DNA of 5,869 bases. Source: Candidatus Nomurabacteria bacterium. Lineage in GTDB: Bacteria; Patescibacteriota; Minisyncoccia; Phycocordibacterales; UBA9973. The translations under genes were made by a program, and so were the position numbers. A model generated the notes under the pieces. That model was not told the DNA's origin. It was given only the letters and a program-made list of their open reading frames with translations, and made no database searches. Positions 5,331-5,869 of this stretch are shown in pieces; the stretch's first letter is position 1, and each line of letters opens with the position of its first letter. The stretch is from assembly GCA_023267115.1 (NCBI GenBank), contig JAHFNV010000001.1:1-5869 (forward strand), given 5' to 3'.

Positions 5331-5869
5331 ATGGCGGGATTATTTGAACAATATAGTGATAAAGAAGGAAAAGCTAAAAAAATAGAAAAAATGACCAGAC
5401 GCGCTTTTCTTGGAACAACAGCAACCGCAGTTGCTACTGTTGCATTTCCCACGGTTCGTGATGTGTTACAAGAAACTTTTAATGCTAAAGGACTTTTGGA
5501 ACAAATAAATCAAAAAGTGGCTTTAATAAAAAAACTATATAATATCGAGATTAAATCAAAACTGACAGGCATAGAGGAAGCGCTAAAGAAATTAGAGGGA
5601 GTAGAAGACCAAGAAGTTTCATTGGCGAAGTTTAACAGAGCCCTTGATTATTTAGTTGATGGTTTTTCAAAATACCCTCCATTTTTTATAAAATTATTAC
5701 AAATAAGGCATATAGTGGTAGATGATAGTTTAATTGCCAGAGGGCATTCTTCCACTATGGGTGTGACTTTTACTAAAGAGAGTGGCCAGAGAAATAATAT
5801 GTTTATTGAAGTATCTAATGGGAAACTTGATACTAATAGATGGCTTGGTTGGAAAGAGGAAGAAGTTTT
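5331..5869 (+). CDS. Unrecognised protein with twin-arginine-like N-terminus (partial, open at the right edge)
   Basis: 179 codons are visible with no stop before the window ends. From ATG 5331 there is a charged 20-residue lead, then MTRRAFLGTTATAVATVAFP (21-40). This resembles a Tat signal (T-R-R-x-F-L-G against the S/T-R-R-x-F-L-K consensus) with a short, mildly hydrophobic alanine/threonine-rich segment, so export or membrane attachment is likely. Residues about 45-110 are rich in Leu, Lys and Glu and probably form amphipathic helices or a coiled coil. After that comes a region (115-179) with KYPPFFIKLLQIRHIVV and strand-like MGVTFTKES and NMFIEVSNG. This layout recalls the part just before the HExxH motif in some putative zinc metallopeptidases, but no HExxH is inside the window, so that is a guess. 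ATG 5391 would put the RR motif right at the N-terminus, the classic Tat arrangement; ATG 5331 is chosen because of the TATAAT just upstream. No function is assigned. Confidence 0.75.
   Translation, partial: MAGLFEQYSDKEGKAKKIEKMTRRAFLGTTATAVATVAFPTVRDVLQETFNAKGLLEQINQKVALIKKLYNIEIKSKLTGIEEALKKLEGVEDQEVSLAKFNRALDYLVDGFSKYPPFFIKLLQIRHIVVDDSLIARGHSSTMGVTFTKESGQRNNMFIEVSNGKLDTNRWLGWKEEEV

Noticed and set aside
1..5869. Alternative genetic code with TGA as glycine
   Set aside because: rnr, the S11/CapA gene and trmD all end in TGA at family-consistent positions, two of them with tight neighbour spacing or overlap.
1..5869. CRISPR array, insertion sequence, phage or defence genes
   Set aside because: No repeat-spacer pattern, terminal inverted repeats, transposase or integrase motifs were seen; the genes are mostly housekeeping.

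Overview
The window looks like a piece of a small-genome, AT-rich bacterial chromosome. The best guess is a member of the Candidate Phyla Radiation (Patescibacteria, for example a Parcubacteria-like lineage). This rests on very compact packing, short versions of universal proteins (RNase R of about 637 aa, TrmD of 209 aa), a ribosomal-protein/tRNA-methylase operon stripped of rimM and rplS, few Shine-Dalgarno sequences, and an unusual fused envelope protein. The taxonomy is inference; no rRNA is present. TGA is used as a stop in three genes, which argues against the TGA=Gly code of SR1/Gracilibacteria.

Layout: two transcription units diverge from a 71-bp intergenic region (3844-3914). Leftward (minus strand) run rnr (RNase R, start 3843) and then, with an ATGA stop/start overlap, a membrane-anchored fusion of an S11 D-Ala-D-Ala carboxypeptidase with a CapA-type metallophosphatase-fold domain (1933-2). 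Rightward run rpsP (ribosomal protein S16), khpA (KH-domain RNA-binding protein) and trmD (tRNA m1G37 methyltransferase, 1-base overlap with khpA). After these comes the 5' part of an unrecognised gene with a twin-arginine-like N-terminus; it is open at the right edge.

The rightward genes are a reduced form of the widespread rpsP-khpA-rimM-trmD-rplS cluster: ribosome assembly, RNA chaperoning and tRNA modification needed for reading-frame maintenance. RNase R on the other side adds RNA turnover and quality control. The carboxypeptidase/CapA protein and the Tat-like ORF belong to the cell envelope or exterior.

The regulatory theme is short or absent leaders. -10-like hexamers lie 6, 13 and 7 bases from the start codons of rpsP, rnr and the last ORF, so transcripts may be leaderless or nearly so. 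khpA has a well-formed candidate promoter of its own (TTGTAA-17-TATAAT) in the 92-bp gap after rpsP. No mobile element, CRISPR array, tRNA, rRNA or convincing intrinsic terminator was seen. There is no gene-free stretch over 300 bp.
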